Shown here piece by piece: positions 7,587 through 15,990 of a DNA stretch of 64,000 bases. The notes beneath the pieces were generated by a model. That model ran no database searches. It saw only the letters and a program-made list of their open reading frames with translations, and had not been told where the DNA came from. The DNA is from an uncultured Solirubrobacterales bacterium. GTDB lineage: Bacteria; Actinomycetota; Thermoleophilia; Solirubrobacterales; 70-9. The stretch is from positions 1-64,000 of the forward strand of contig CAJAIJ010000007.1 of NCBI GenBank assembly GCA_903939845.1, in the 5' to 3' direction. Made by a program: the position numbers and the translations under genes. Position 1 is the first letter of the stretch; every line of letters begins with the position of its first letter.

Positions 7587-8336
7587 TCAGTACGGTTCGC
7601 CCTCGGCCTCGAGCCGTGCGACCACACCCTCCCGGCCCTTCTCGCCCAGCTCCGTGTACATCTCCTTGACCCGGTCGAAGATCGCGTTCGAGGCCTCGAG
7701 CTGCCTCTCCCTGGTAGTGCCCTCTTCGATCTCGAACTGGAGCGGTCTTCCGTACTGGACCGTCACGCTCGGAAACCTGAACTTCCTCCACTTCCGGACG
7801 CCGGCCGAGCCGAAGATTGCGACCGGGACCACCGGGATTCCCGACTCCAGGGCCATCCGTCCGACTCCGGGCCGCGGCTTGCCGAGTTCCGAACTCCGCG
7901 ACCTGCCGCCCTCGGCATAGACCATCACGGCGCCCCCCTGATCGAAGATCGTCCGGACGGTCTCGAAGGCCTCCTCGTCCTGAACGCCTCGGCGGACCGG
8001 GAAGATCCCGCCGTGGAAGAGGATCCAGGTCAGCACCGGGGGTCCGAAAAGCTGCGACTTGGCCATGATCCGGAGTTTCCTCCAGGTGTAGATCCCGGCG
8101 AAGAAATGGTCCATCTGGCTGAAGTGGTTCGGGACCAGCAGGACCGGACCGGTGCGGGGAATGTTCTGGGTCGCGATCGCCCGGGTCCTGTAGAGGAAGA
8201 GGGCGATCGGGGTGACCACGGTCCTGACCAGCGTGTACATGTAACCGGGCCGACGGTTCCGTGCCCTCTCGTGAAACTTCTCGAAGAACTCGGCCGGACG
8301 CTCGTCCTTGTAGACCTGTGGCTTGATGTCAGGCAT
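7587..8336 (-). CDS. 1-acyl-sn-glycerol-3-phosphate acyltransferase (PlsC family)
   Basis: Membrane-associated lysophosphatidic-acid acyltransferase-like protein of 249 aa. Block I is NHFSQMD (the HxxxxD catalytic pair), GGIFPVRRG is block II and VYAEGGRSR is block III (EGxxS/R), so the active site looks intact. A hydrophobic stretch around residues 36-50 may dock the membrane. It lies downstream of glycerol kinase on the same strand, with a 135-nt gap, which would give a route glycerol -> glycerol-3-phosphate -> phosphatidate, although the first acyltransferase is not here. Confidence 0.88.
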   Translation of the reverse strand: MPDIKPQVYKDERPAEFFEKFHERARNRRPGYMYTLVRTVVTPIALFLYRTRAIATQNIPRTGPVLLVPNHFSQMDHFFAGIYTWRKLRIMAKSQLFGPPVLTWILFHGGIFPVRRGVQDEEAFETVRTIFDQGGAVMVYAEGGRSRSSELGKPRPGVGRMALESGIPVVPVAIFGSAGVRKWRKFRFPSVTVQYGRPLQFEIEEGTTRERQLEASNAIFDRVKEMYTELGEKGREGVVARLEAEGEPY

Positions 8337-8471
8337 TCGTTCTGGTCTCTCTGAAGGATTCGCCTCCGGGCGGTCGGACCTGCCGCCACACCGGTGAGCG
8401 AATCGAGTCGAAGGTGAAGTCGGCCCCGATCCTATTGGCCGGGGCGGATTCGGGGTTCGCCCGCGTCCGAC

Positions 8472-9923
8472 TCAGGGGCCGGCCTGGCCCCTCGATCGCC
8501 CGACCGCCGCATGCCACCCTTCCAGCAGGGACTCTGCCTCGTCCCGGGAGATCGACGGATGCCATTCGCGCTTCGCGGTCCAGCCCTGCCCGAGACTGTC
8601 GATCGTGGTCGCGCCGATACCGAGTGCGGCCAGGTCTGCCGCCCCTTTCGCGGTGGTCTCGATCGTCGCCGGAGCCGTGACGGGGACCCCGAGCACGTCG
8701 GCCTGAAACTGCATGAGCCAGTCGTTCGCGACCGCCCCGCCGTCCACTCTGAGGGCCTCGAGATCCCGACCGGAAGCTCTCTGCTGGGCATCGACCGCAT
8801 CGGCCGTCTGGTAGGCGATTGCCTCGAGGGTGGCCCTGGCGATCTGCGCCCTGCCGGTGCCCCGCGTCAAACCCGTGATCGTGCCGCGAGCGTAAGGATC
8901 CCACCAGGGCGAACCGAGTCCGGTCAATGCCGGGACGAAGTAGACCCCGTCATTGGAATCCAGCGAGGAGGCGAGCCCCTCGGTCTCCGAAGCCTCCCCG
9001 ATGATCCCGAGACCGTCTCTGAGCCATTGAACCGCAGACCCGGTTACGAAGATCGAAGCCTCGGAGGCATATGAAGCCTTGCCGTCGATGCCCCAGGCGA
9101 TGGTCGAGAGGGTCTCGCCCCTGCCCCTGGGTATCGCATCGCCGGCATTTTGGAGTACGAAGCTCCCGGTTCCGTAGGTGTTCTTGGTCATACCCGGCAG
9201 GAAGCAGGCTTGACCGAAAAGAGCGGCCTGCTGGTCACCGGCGACCCCGGCCACCGGGACCTCGCCCCCGAACTCAGTGGTAGTCCCGAAGATGCCGGCC
9301 GAGTCCCGAACGTCGGGGAGCGCCGCCGTGTCCACCCCGAAGATCGAGCAGAGCTCGTCGCTCCACTCGAGAGATTCGATGTCGAAAAGCATCGTCCGCG
9401 ACGCGTTCGACGGATCGGTGACGTGCTCGCCACAGAGCCTGTGGATCAGCCACGAATCGATCGTGCCGAAGACGGCCCCTGCGGCTTCAGGCACGTTCTC
9501 GATCAGCCACTCGATCTTGGTCGCCGAGAAGTAGGGATCGAGCAGGAGCCCGGTGGTCGACTCGACCACCTCCCCGAGTCCCTCGGACCTCAGCTGGTCG
9601 CACCGCGCTGCTCCCCGCCGGTCCTGCCAGACCAGCGCCCGATGCACCGGCCGACCGGTTCGGGGATCCCAGGCAACGACCGTCTCGCGCTGGTTGGTGA
9701 TCCCGATCGCATCGAGGTCCCTGCCGTCGATGGCGGCTTCATCGAGGGCCCGACCGGCGACGGCTCTGGTCGCCTCCCATATCTCGTCGGGGTCATGCTC
9801 CACCAGTCCGGGCTCCGGGAAGTACTGGGTGAACTCGGCGTAAGCCCTGCCCTTCACCTCGCCGTCGCCGTCGAAGACGAGACAGGTCGAACCGGTCGTG
9901 CCCTGGTCGATGGCGAGGATCAT
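8472..9923 (-). CDS. glpK: Glycerol kinase
   Basis: FGGY-family kinase of 483 aa phosphorylating glycerol to sn-glycerol-3-phosphate with ATP. N-terminal DQGTTGSTCLVFD (phosphate 1 loop), ITNQRETVVAWD, and the second FGGY signature region with RVDGGAVANDWLMQFQADVLG are present. The start is ATG at 9923, whose ATGA overlaps the stop of the glycosyltransferase gene; this beats the upstream GTG at 9935. The downstream plsC on the same strand suggests a glycerolipid role. Confidence 0.93.
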   Translation of the reverse strand: MILAIDQGTTGSTCLVFDGDGEVKGRAYAEFTQYFPEPGLVEHDPDEIWEATRAVAGRALDEAAIDGRDLDAIGITNQRETVVAWDPRTGRPVHRALVWQDRRGAARCDQLRSEGLGEVVESTTGLLLDPYFSATKIEWLIENVPEAAGAVFGTIDSWLIHRLCGEHVTDPSNASRTMLFDIESLEWSDELCSIFGVDTAALPDVRDSAGIFGTTTEFGGEVPVAGVAGDQQAALFGQACFLPGMTKNTYGTGSFVLQNAGDAIPRGRGETLSTIAWGIDGKASYASEASIFVTGSAVQWLRDGLGIIGEASETEGLASSLDSNDGVYFVPALTGLGSPWWDPYARGTITGLTRGTGRAQIARATLEAIAYQTADAVDAQQRASGRDLEALRVDGGAVANDWLMQFQADVLGVPVTAPATIETTAKGAADLAALGIGATTIDSLGQGWTAKREWHPSISRDEAESLLEGWHAAVGRSRGQAGP

Positions 9924-10648
9924 CGCCTCGACCACCAGGTGCTGATGAAGGAGAGGAGCTGCCTGAACCTGTGGATGAACCCGGCGGCCGTCCGGCCGGT
10001 GGAGCGATGAGACAGGTCGAGGCGCACCTCCGTGACCGTGAAGCCGGCCCGGACCGCATCTATCGTCATCCCGGTCTCCATCCCCCAGACAGGTGCGAAG
10101 GGGAGGACCGAGGAAAGGGCGTCCCGGGTGATCGCACGCTGACCCGAGATCGGTGCATTCGCCTCGAAACCACAGCGATTCCGGATCGCCCAGGCAGAGA
10201 ATCCCAGTGCGAGCCCGAACCCGCCACCGACACGGCGGGAGAAGTCGGCAACGGCAAGGTCGCTCCTTCCGGCCATGACTTCATCGACCAGCGCCACCAG
10301 CTCGGCCGCACTGGTGCCGAGATCGGCATCACAGAGCAGGAAGACCGAGGCTTCTTCCTCTCCGGAGAGAGCCTGTCGCGCGCACTCGGTCACGTTGCCG
10401 CCCTTGCCTACGGCCTTGGGCCGGGTGACGACCGTGGCCCCGGCCTCGCGGGCGACCTCTGCCGTGGCATCCCGGGAGGCATCGTCGGCAACCCAGATCG
10501 ATGCGCCCGGAAAGGCTGCCGCGAGCGCCTCGAGGGTCGACCCGATCCGATCGGCCTCGTCCCTGGCCGCGACCAGCACGACCGGGACTCCCCCCCGGTA
10601 GCCAGCGGGTCCGCCCGGACCGGGGTCCTGTTCGAGGTCGGCTCCCAT
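9920..10648 (-). CDS. Family 2 glycosyltransferase
   Basis: A GT-A fold glycosyltransferase of 242 aa. It has the nucleotide-sugar binding WVADDASRDAT stretch, the metal-binding LLCDADLG, and a C-terminal ISGQRAITRDAL plus WGMETGMTIDA (acceptor/catalytic ED-like region), similar to polyprenyl-phosphate sugar transferases and glucosyl-3-phosphoglycerate synthases. No transmembrane segment is obvious. It is translationally coupled (ATGA) to glpK, so a role in making a glycosylated glycerol or glycerolipid is possible but only inferred. TAGGGT lies 9 nt upstream of the start. Confidence 0.82.
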   Translation of the reverse strand: MGADLEQDPGPGGPAGYRGGVPVVLVAARDEADRIGSTLEALAAAFPGASIWVADDASRDATAEVAREAGATVVTRPKAVGKGGNVTECARQALSGEEEASVFLLCDADLGTSAAELVALVDEVMAGRSDLAVADFSRRVGGGFGLALGFSAWAIRNRCGFEANAPISGQRAITRDALSSVLPFAPVWGMETGMTIDAVRAGFTVTEVRLDLSHRSTGRTAAGFIHRFRQLLSFISTWWSRR

Positions 10649-10702
10649 TCCGGTCTGACCCTACATCCGTCGGGCGACCGGTGAACCGTGTGTCGGTTCG
10701 GT

Positions 10703-10708
10703 TAGGGT
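10703..10708 (+). promoter_or_regulatory. -10 hexamer TAGGGT upstream of biotin carrier gene
   Basis: TAGGGT ends 9 nt before ATG 10718, giving an almost leaderless message of the biotin carrier and the following enoyl-CoA hydratase. Confidence 0.4.
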
Positions 10709-10717
10709 TCCCGGTCG

Positions 10718-10930
10718 ATGGCCGATATCGAAGCCCACATAACCGGAAACGTCTGGAAGATCCAGGTGGCGGTCGGAGACTCCGTCGCCGACGGGGACGA
10801 AGTAATCATCCTCGAGTCGATGAAGATGGAGATCCCGGTCGAGTCCGAGGACGATGGCGTCGTCAAGGAGATCCGCTGCGAGGAAGGCCAGTCGGTGACC
10901 GAGGGCGACGTCCTGATCGTCCTCGAATAG
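10718..10930 (+). CDS. Biotin carboxyl carrier (biotinyl domain) protein
   Basis: A 70 aa stand-alone biotinyl domain with the biotinylation site ESMKMEIPV (lysine between two methionines) at mid-length and the symmetrical half-barrels on each side. Such small carriers act with separate biotin carboxylase and carboxyltransferase subunits of acyl-CoA carboxylases. It lies 6 nt upstream of an enoyl-CoA hydratase gene; the carboxyltransferase at 148-1734 is a possible partner (inference). Confidence 0.92.
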   Translation: MADIEAHITGNVWKIQVAVGDSVADGDEVIILESMKMEIPVESEDDGVVKEIRCEEGQSVTEGDVLIVLE

Positions 10931-10936
10931 ACGACC

Positions 10937-11794
10937 ATGGGGCCGGATCCACAGGATCCACCTGATTCTCCTGCCGCTTCCCCTGTTTCGAAGGTCGAGA
11001 CCGGGACCGAAAAGCTGCTGCTCGACTTCCCGGCCGAGGCCGTTGCCCGTCTGACGATCTCCAACCCGGATCGCCGCAATGCCCTCGACCACGAGATCCT
11101 CGATGCGATCTCGACGACCATTCCACGCCTCGACTCCGGAATAGATGTCCGGTGCCTGCTCCTGACCGGTGCCGATCCGGTCTTCTCGGCCGGCTATGAC
11201 ATCGGCTCGATCCCGGACGAGAGCTTCGAGCGCGACGCCGAGGCCCTGGTGGCACACCCCTTCCATGAGGCGCTCGAGGCCGTTGCGGCCTTCCCCTGGC
11301 CGACGGTTGCGGCGATAAACGGTCACTGCCTCGGAGGCGGCCTCGAGCTGGCCGTCACCTGTGACCTCAGGATCGCGGCCGAAGGCGCCCTGATGGGGAT
11401 GCCTCCGGCGAAGCTCGGCCTGATCTACAGCCACACCGGAATCGCCAAGTTCATCGACGTGATCGGATCGGCGCGCACCCGGGAGCTGTTCCTGACCGGT
11501 GATCGCTTCCCGGCCGATCGGGCCGAGTCGTTCGGCCTGGTCAACCGGGTCGCCCCGGACCGGGACCTGTCGGTCGAAGCGGTCGGGTTGGCGGCGGCGA
11601 TCGCAGCCAACGCACCTCTTTCGATGAAGGGAAACAAGAAGGTGATCAACGCCTTGATCGCCAATCCCGTGATCGACGAGGAGCTCGAACGTCAGCTGGT
11701 CGAGCTTCGGGAGTCCTGCTTTTCATCGGAGGATTTCCGCGAAGGGATCAGGGCATTCGGCGAGAAGCGACGTCCCGACTGGACCGGCCGGTAG
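10937..11794 (+). CDS. Enoyl-CoA hydratase/isomerase family protein
   Basis: Crotonase-fold protein of 285 aa, the second in the window. The core has LTISNPDRRNALDHEIL, the first oxyanion loop FSAGYDIGS, and AAINGHCLGGGLELAVTCDLR for the second. Roughly 25 N-terminal residues, rich in Pro and Ser, precede the core and may be a disordered tail. It is probably cotranscribed with the biotin carrier 6 nt upstream, linking carboxylation and hydration of acyl-CoA. Exact reaction is unknown. Confidence 0.88.
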   Translation: MGPDPQDPPDSPAASPVSKVETGTEKLLLDFPAEAVARLTISNPDRRNALDHEILDAISTTIPRLDSGIDVRCLLLTGADPVFSAGYDIGSIPDESFERDAEALVAHPFHEALEAVAAFPWPTVAAINGHCLGGGLELAVTCDLRIAAEGALMGMPPAKLGLIYSHTGIAKFIDVIGSARTRELFLTGDRFPADRAESFGLVNRVAPDRDLSVEAVGLAAAIAANAPLSMKGNKKVINALIANPVIDEELERQLVELRESCFSSEDFREGIRAFGEKRRPDWTGR

Positions 11795-11814
11795 GCCGGG
11801 ACCCCCGTCGGCTT

Positions 11815-12579
11815 TCAGGCCGACTCGATCACATCGAGGAAGCCGTCGGCCAGCTCGACACGGTGGCCGCCGCCCTCGACGAGTTCGGCCAGACCGGCCG
11901 GGTCCGAGGGCGGGTCTGATTCCTCGAGGGCGATCCGGGCGACCTCGCCCCGAACTGCCTTGGCCATGTGGGAGACGGGCTTCCTCTTGCCGTCCTTCTC
12001 GGTGAAAGCCCGCACCGAAACGAGCTCGGCCGCCTTCGGCTTCCAGGCAGCCGAGTAGGCGCCGGAGCGGAGATCGATGACGAGCTCTCCTTCCCGGTCG
12101 ATGTCGGCAGACTCGAGGGCCTCGCGAACTGCCGGTCTCCAGAGGGCAGCCAGACCGCCGACGCCCGGCAGCTTCGCCTTCATCGCACACCGGTACCAGG
12201 GGATTCGATCGGTCGGCCTCAACACTCCCCAGAGAGCGCTTGCGATCAGGAGGCTCGAGTCGGCCCTCTTCTTCGCCCCTACGGACATCGTTGAGTAATC
12301 GAGGCGGTCGTAGAGAACGCCTGAGTAGACCTCTATCGCCGGCCCGGCCGGTGCCTCGACCAGGTCGGCATTCCGGTCGACGTCCCCGGCCTGTCCGGCC
12401 GAGATGCCGAGCATCCGAATGGCTTCTTCCCGGTCGGTGGTGGCGATCTCCGCAAGTGCCGAAAGGACCGTCCTGCGCACCTCGCCGAGAGTGTCCGGAA
12501 AGGCAAGGGAGTCGAGCTCGACCGGGTCACCCTGGGCCGGTTCGGTCTTGCCTTCTGAAGGCGGCAGAAAGAGGATCAT
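11815..12579 (-). CDS. yaaA: YaaA family (peroxide-stress, DUF328) protein
   Basis: A 254 aa YaaA-family protein. It begins MILFLPPSEGKT, the family hallmark, and contains YSGVLYDRLDY, WGVLRPTDRIPWYRCAMK and VIDLRSGAYSAAW, all conserved blocks. In E. coli YaaA binds DNA and lowers free iron-driven damage during peroxide stress; the biochemical activity in actinobacteria is not established. TAATCT sits 6 nt upstream of the start, indicating a leaderless transcript. Confidence 0.88.
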   Translation of the reverse strand: MILFLPPSEGKTEPAQGDPVELDSLAFPDTLGEVRRTVLSALAEIATTDREEAIRMLGISAGQAGDVDRNADLVEAPAGPAIEVYSGVLYDRLDYSTMSVGAKKRADSSLLIASALWGVLRPTDRIPWYRCAMKAKLPGVGGLAALWRPAVREALESADIDREGELVIDLRSGAYSAAWKPKAAELVSVRAFTEKDGKRKPVSHMAKAVRGEVARIALEESDPPSDPAGLAELVEGGGHRVELADGFLDVIESA

Positions 12580-12585
12580 CGGGCG

Positions 12586-12591
12586 AGATTA
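12586..12591 (-). promoter_or_regulatory. -10 hexamer TAATCT, leaderless yaaA
   Basis: TAATCT on the minus strand with a 6-nt spacer to ATG at 12579. Confidence 0.45.
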
Positions 12592-12615
12592 TCCCTGCCC
12601 GGGGCGGCCGGTCCG

Positions 12616-13641
12616 TCAGTCGAACGCGGCCGGGTCCGGGAGACCCCGGGCAGCTGCATCGCCGGGCCAGGCCCGGAAGGCGTTGCCGAACAGATAGATC
12701 GGCTGACCGATCTTGGTCAGTTCGTAGATCCTCGGCTGGTCGGCGATGAATGTCCTCAGGCAGCCGTGGCTCGCCGGGTAGTCCGGGACCGACTTGTAGC
12801 CGTGGATCGCGTAGCCCCGGATGAAGTAGGAGGAGTAGTACATCCCCTTGGCGTTGTAGCCAGGGTCTTTCCAGTAGAAGGAGTAGGTCCCGAGGATCGT
12901 CGGGGTCGCCGGGGCTCCACTGGCGATTGGGAAGATCGCATACGGCTTCTTGCCTCTGGCAAAGACCATGACCTGGCGCGAGAGTGGCGCCTCGACGTGG
13001 TCACCCAGCTCGGGGCGTCGAACCCGGTAGCGCCCGGTGCGCGAGTAGACCTTCTTCACGATCCGACTCCCGGCCCGGGCGCTCCTGCCGAGCTGGTTGA
13101 GCTTGCGGTAGGCGAGCACCGCCCTCTCCATCTTGCCGTTGAAACAGCGCGACTTCGAGGGGACGAATGCCATCTCGTTGAGTGCCTTGCGGAAGCCCTC
13201 CACGACCGGTCCGCACTCGCCCTTCGTGAGGGTCGGAAAGCTGACGCCCCAGTGCTTGCGAACGGTCGAGTCCGGAGCTACGGGTTCGATCCCTCCCCGA
13301 CCGTAATACCGAACCTGAACCGCGTGGCGACCGGGCCGGCGAACGGTCGTCTTCACCCTGTAGGTACCCCAGTCGCCGCTGCCCTTGGTGACCGGGACCA
13401 GCTTCGAGAACAGGGGCTTGGTATCCCGATAGAAGAAGACCCGGACCTTCTGATCCGGCCTCCATGGCTCGAGGCTCCCGGCCGCCGTGACACGCCCCAG
13501 GATCGGGGCGTCTCCGCCCTGCGTTCCCCAGACCTTCACCTTGACCCTGGAAGGTTCAGGCGCCGCAGTCGCAGCCTCCGCACCTATCAGCGAAACGATC
13601 GCTGCCAAGGCCACGAGCCCGACTGTCGACATCCTTGCCAT
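12616..13641 (-). CDS. Secreted L,D-transpeptidase (YkuD-like)
   Basis: A 341 aa exported protein with signal peptide MARMSTVGLVALAAIVSLIG ending near AATAAPEP. The C-terminal catalytic domain has IHGYKSVPDYPASHGCLR, the YkuD HxX(n)SHGC(I/V/L)R motif with the nucleophilic Cys. A Cys pair and a helical segment in the middle (KGECGPVVEGFRKALNEM ... KSRCFNGKMERAVLAYRKLN) resemble a peptidoglycan-binding-like domain. It should form 3-3 cross-links in, or attach proteins to, peptidoglycan. ATG at 13641 gives the signal peptide; the longer ORF would run through the rubredoxin gene. TATCCT sits 7 nt upstream. Confidence 0.88.
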   Translation of the reverse strand: MARMSTVGLVALAAIVSLIGAEAATAAPEPSRVKVKVWGTQGGDAPILGRVTAAGSLEPWRPDQKVRVFFYRDTKPLFSKLVPVTKGSGDWGTYRVKTTVRRPGRHAVQVRYYGRGGIEPVAPDSTVRKHWGVSFPTLTKGECGPVVEGFRKALNEMAFVPSKSRCFNGKMERAVLAYRKLNQLGRSARAGSRIVKKVYSRTGRYRVRRPELGDHVEAPLSRQVMVFARGKKPYAIFPIASGAPATPTILGTYSFYWKDPGYNAKGMYYSSYFIRGYAIHGYKSVPDYPASHGCLRTFIADQPRIYELTKIGQPIYLFGNAFRAWPGDAAARGLPDPAAFD

Positions 13642-13648
13642 GGGGAAG

Positions 13649-13654
13649 AGGATA
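13649..13654 (-). promoter_or_regulatory. -10 hexamer TATCCT for L,D-transpeptidase
   Basis: TATCCT on the minus strand, 7 nt before the ATG at 13641; a leaderless arrangement that also supports this start. Confidence 0.45.
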
Positions 13655-13693
13655 GTGGTCGCGAGCCGGGGAACTGCACCCCGAGGCGCCAGA

Positions 13694-13879
13694 TCAGTCC
13701 TCGTAGATCGAGAAGTCCGACTTGCGGGCGCCGCAGACCGGACAGAACCAGTCTTCGGGGATCTCCTCGAACGAGGTGCCGGCGGGAATACCACCGTCGG
13801 GATCACCGATGGCCGGGTCGTAGATCCAGCCGCAGGCTTCACAGATCCACTTGGTCTCGGAAGTCGCTGAGTCGCTCAT
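13694..13879 (-). CDS. Rubredoxin
   Basis: A 61 aa iron-sulfur protein with the two rubredoxin knuckles, [12 protein letters not shown] and [13 protein letters not shown], giving the four Cys ligands of a single Fe. It is a small cytoplasmic electron carrier, commonly used by alkane hydroxylases or oxygen/peroxide reductases; no such partner lies beside it here. It reads on the minus strand, 52 nt upstream of the transpeptidase gene, with its own TATCCT 8 nt before the start. Confidence 0.95.
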   Translation of the reverse strand: MSDSATSETKWICEACGWIYDPAIGDPDGGIPAGTSFEEIPEDWFCPVCGARKSDFSIYED

Positions 13880-13887
13880 CGGGGCTG

Positions 13888-13893
13888 AGGATA
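13888..13893 (-). promoter_or_regulatory. -10 hexamer TATCCT for rubredoxin
   Basis: TATCCT on the minus strand with an 8-nt spacer to the ATG at 13879. Confidence 0.4.
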
Positions 13894-13935
13894 GCCGAGC
13901 CGCCCGGCAGGGCGACCTCTGGCGAGGGGTATCGC

Positions 13936-13941
13936 TACGGT
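13936..13941 (+). promoter_or_regulatory. -10 hexamer TACGGT, leaderless Nudix gene
   Basis: TACGGT is exactly 6 nt upstream of GTG 13948 and is the main argument for that start. Confidence 0.45.
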
Positions 13942-13947
13942 ACCCCG

Positions 13948-14595
13948 GTGAGTCCGTTTCCCGAGCCCGGCGAAGCCGAGGCGGTCAACCTGGGCACCCC
14001 CACCGTTCCGAGGCCGGCCGCCACCGTCGTCCTGATGAGAGACAGCGCCGACGGGGGCACCCTCGAGGTCCTCCTGCTCAGAAGGTCGGCCGAATCGAAG
14101 TTCATGCCGAACGTCTGGGTGTTCCCGGGCGGATCGCTCGACGCCGAGGACGGCGAGGGTGAGGAGGGCCTGAGGGCCTGCGCCAGGCGAGAGCTGGCCG
14201 AGGAGGCCGGTGTCGAACTCCACCCCGAGGCCGAGATCGTCACGCTCTCGCGCTGGGTAACTCCCGAGGTCGTCCAGACCCGTTTCGACACCTGGTTCTT
14301 CCTCGCCCAGGCCCCGCACGGAGCCTCGGTCCAGCCCGACGGATATGAGATGACTGCGGCGATGTGGATCAACCCGGCCGCCGCTGTCGAACAGAGCGAG
14401 CGGGAGGAGCTCGCGATCGTGTTCCCGACCCTCAGACAGCTCGAAGCCCTGGCTCACCATCCTCACTCACAGGCAGCCCTCGATGCCGCCCTCGCCGACC
14501 GGGCGGCCGCGACGCCGATACTGCCCAAGGTGATCGGCGATCTCGAAGAGTGGCGCGTCGTCCTGCCGGACGACCCGGATTATCCGGCCGGCTGA
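13948..14595 (+). CDS. Nudix hydrolase
   Basis: A 215 aa Nudix protein. The Nudix box is [31 protein letters not shown] (GX5EX7REUXEEXGU with a slightly long first spacer), after VWVFPGG. Nudix enzymes hydrolyse nucleoside diphosphates linked to another moiety; an N-terminal box followed by a long helical C-terminus resembles CoA/NADH-type relatives, but the substrate is not assignable. The ORF track begins about 1.2 kb upstream, antisense to the transpeptidase gene; GTG at 13948 is chosen from the adjacent -10 hexamer and the start of the conserved region ([11 protein letters not shown]). Its 3' end overlaps the convergent hypothetical gene by 16 nt. Confidence 0.85.
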   Translation: MSPFPEPGEAEAVNLGTPTVPRPAATVVLMRDSADGGTLEVLLLRRSAESKFMPNVWVFPGGSLDAEDGEGEEGLRACARRELAEEAGVELHPEAEIVTLSRWVTPEVVQTRFDTWFFLAQAPHGASVQPDGYEMTAAMWINPAAAVEQSEREELAIVFPTLRQLEALAHHPHSQAALDAALADRAAATPILPKVIGDLEEWRVVLPDDPDYPAG

Positions 14596-15281
14596 GTCCC
14601 GCCCTCGAATCGCCTTTCCGGGAAGGACTCGAGTCCGGCGTTCCACGGTCCGGGCCGGTAGTAGTCGGCTCCGTTCTCCTGCATCTCCCACTGGAGGCGC
14701 CTGAAGAGCTCGGCCGCATTCGAGAGTGCCATGCCGAGTTCCTCGGCCGTGCGCTCCCTCATGCGCCACAGGAACCAGAGTTGACGGTCATTGATCCCGA
14801 AGTCGACCTCGCGATCTATCCCGTTCGCCCAGTCGAGAAAACCGGGTGAGAAGAGCTCCCTCAGGGCGATCGGGTCGTACTCGTCCGGGACCGTCGCGAG
14901 GAAGTTCCGGTTGAACGCGATCGACTCGAACTCGACCCGGTTGGAGGTTCGCTGCCTCACGAAGTCCTCGGGCCGGGCCTCGATCGACTCGACGTTGAAG
15001 GCCCCGACGACTTCGGCGAGATCCGGCATGTGGGCCTTGACGATCACGGCGGTCGGCACCACTGAGCGCCGGAAGATTCCGCCCTCTTCCACTTCGTCGG
15101 CATCACAACTCGCACCCCAGAAGCCCTCGACGAGCTCACCGGTCAGCCGGTTGCGTCCTCCGACGCAGAGTGCCACCGGTCCGTCGGCCGGGTTTATCCC
15201 GCCGACCGGCTCGTAGCGCACCTCTCCACCGCCCCCGAAGGACTTCACGATCTCCGCCCATCGATCGGCCTCGCTCGCCAT
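14580..15281 (-). CDS. Hypothetical protein with DUF3137-like C-terminal half
   Basis: A 233 aa protein without signal peptide or membrane segment. Its C-terminal half (ESIAFNRNFLATVPDEYDP ... LFSPGFLDWANG) resembles the DUF3137 pattern of a domain often encoded near LemA; LemA is divergently encoded about 100 nt upstream, which supports the idea. The N-terminal half has a GVGGxN-like glycine stretch and no known motif. ATG at 15281 is supported by TAGGCT 7 nt upstream. No function is claimed. Confidence 0.7.
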   Translation of the reverse strand: MASEADRWAEIVKSFGGGGEVRYEPVGGINPADGPVALCVGGRNRLTGELVEGFWGASCDADEVEEGGIFRRSVVPTAVIVKAHMPDLAEVVGAFNVESIEARPEDFVRQRTSNRVEFESIAFNRNFLATVPDEYDPIALRELFSPGFLDWANGIDREVDFGINDRQLWFLWRMRERTAEELGMALSNAAELFRRLQWEMQENGADYYRPGPWNAGLESFPERRFEGGTQPAG

Positions 15282-15288
15282 GTCGGTG

Positions 15289-15294
15289 AGCCTA
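15289..15294 (-). promoter_or_regulatory. -10 hexamer TAGGCT for hypothetical gene
   Basis: TAGGCT on the minus strand, 7 nt before ATG 15281. Confidence 0.4.
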
Positions 15295-15385
15295 TCGGTG
15301 GCCGGCCAGCCCGCACCCCCCTTCCCACTCACTGCGCAGTCGCTAGGGTTGGAATCGGTCATCCCGACATGAAGGAGGAGTTGCC

Positions 15386-15958
15386 TTGAGTGGTGTTCTG
15401 ATCGCAGTGGTCGTCCTGGTCGTACTGGTGGTCGCTGTCGCGATCTGGTGGATCGCCACCCGCAACGGGATCATCGCCTCACGTAACCGGGTCGACGAAT
15501 CCTGGAGCGGTATCGACGTCCAGCTGAAGAGACGCCACGATCTCGTCCCGAATCTGGTCGAGACCGTCAAGGGTTACGCCACCCACGAGTCGAAGGTGTT
15601 CGAGAACGTGACCAAGGCCCGGTCCGAAGCGATGAGCTCGCAGGGAGTCGAGCAGACGGCCAAGGCCGAGGGCCAGCTCGACCGGGCGATGGCCGAGCTC
15701 AAGGCCGTTGCCGAGAACTACCCGGACCTGAAGGCGACCGAGAATTTCCAGCAATTGAGCGCCAACCTGACGCAGCTCGAGGATGAGATCCAGGCCTCTC
15801 GCAGGATCTACAACTCGAACGTCCAGAGCTACAACACGACGATCCAGCAGTTCCCGACCTCGGTCATCGCCAATCAGGGCGGATTCGGAGACAGGGAGTT
15901 CTTCGAGCTAGACGACGTAAGCGAGCGTCAGGCACCCTCGGTCAGCTTCGGCTCCTGA
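15386..15958 (+). CDS. LemA family protein
   Basis: A 190 aa LemA protein: one N-terminal membrane anchor (about residues 4-24, VLIAVVVLVVLVVAVAIWWI) and a long helical cytoplasm- or outside-facing domain with the hallmark RHDLVPNLVETVKGYATHE and NVQSYNTTIQQFPTSVIA near the C-terminus. The molecular role of LemA is poorly known in any organism. TTG start, with a strong GGAGGAG ribosome site 5 nt upstream, is one of the few clear Shine-Dalgarno cases here. Confidence 0.92.
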   Translation: MSGVLIAVVVLVVLVVAVAIWWIATRNGIIASRNRVDESWSGIDVQLKRRHDLVPNLVETVKGYATHESKVFENVTKARSEAMSSQGVEQTAKAEGQLDRAMAELKAVAENYPDLKATENFQQLSANLTQLEDEIQASRRIYNSNVQSYNTTIQQFPTSVIANQGGFGDREFFELDDVSERQAPSVSFGS

Positions 15959-15990
15959 GGCCAGCCGGAGCTCCGGCGGCAGACGTTCCC

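Noticed and set aside
12766-13947. Long N-terminal part of the 609-aa ORF before the Nudix domain
   Set aside because: It lies antisense to the L,D-transpeptidase and rubredoxin genes and has shadow-type composition; the Nudix gene has its own -10 hexamer and GTG at 13948.
15964-15977. Perfect 14-bp palindrome GCCGGAGCTCCGGC between lemA and the cupredoxin gene
   Set aside because: No loop, no U-tract, and GC-rich self-complementary words are frequent at this base composition; not called as a terminator or operator.
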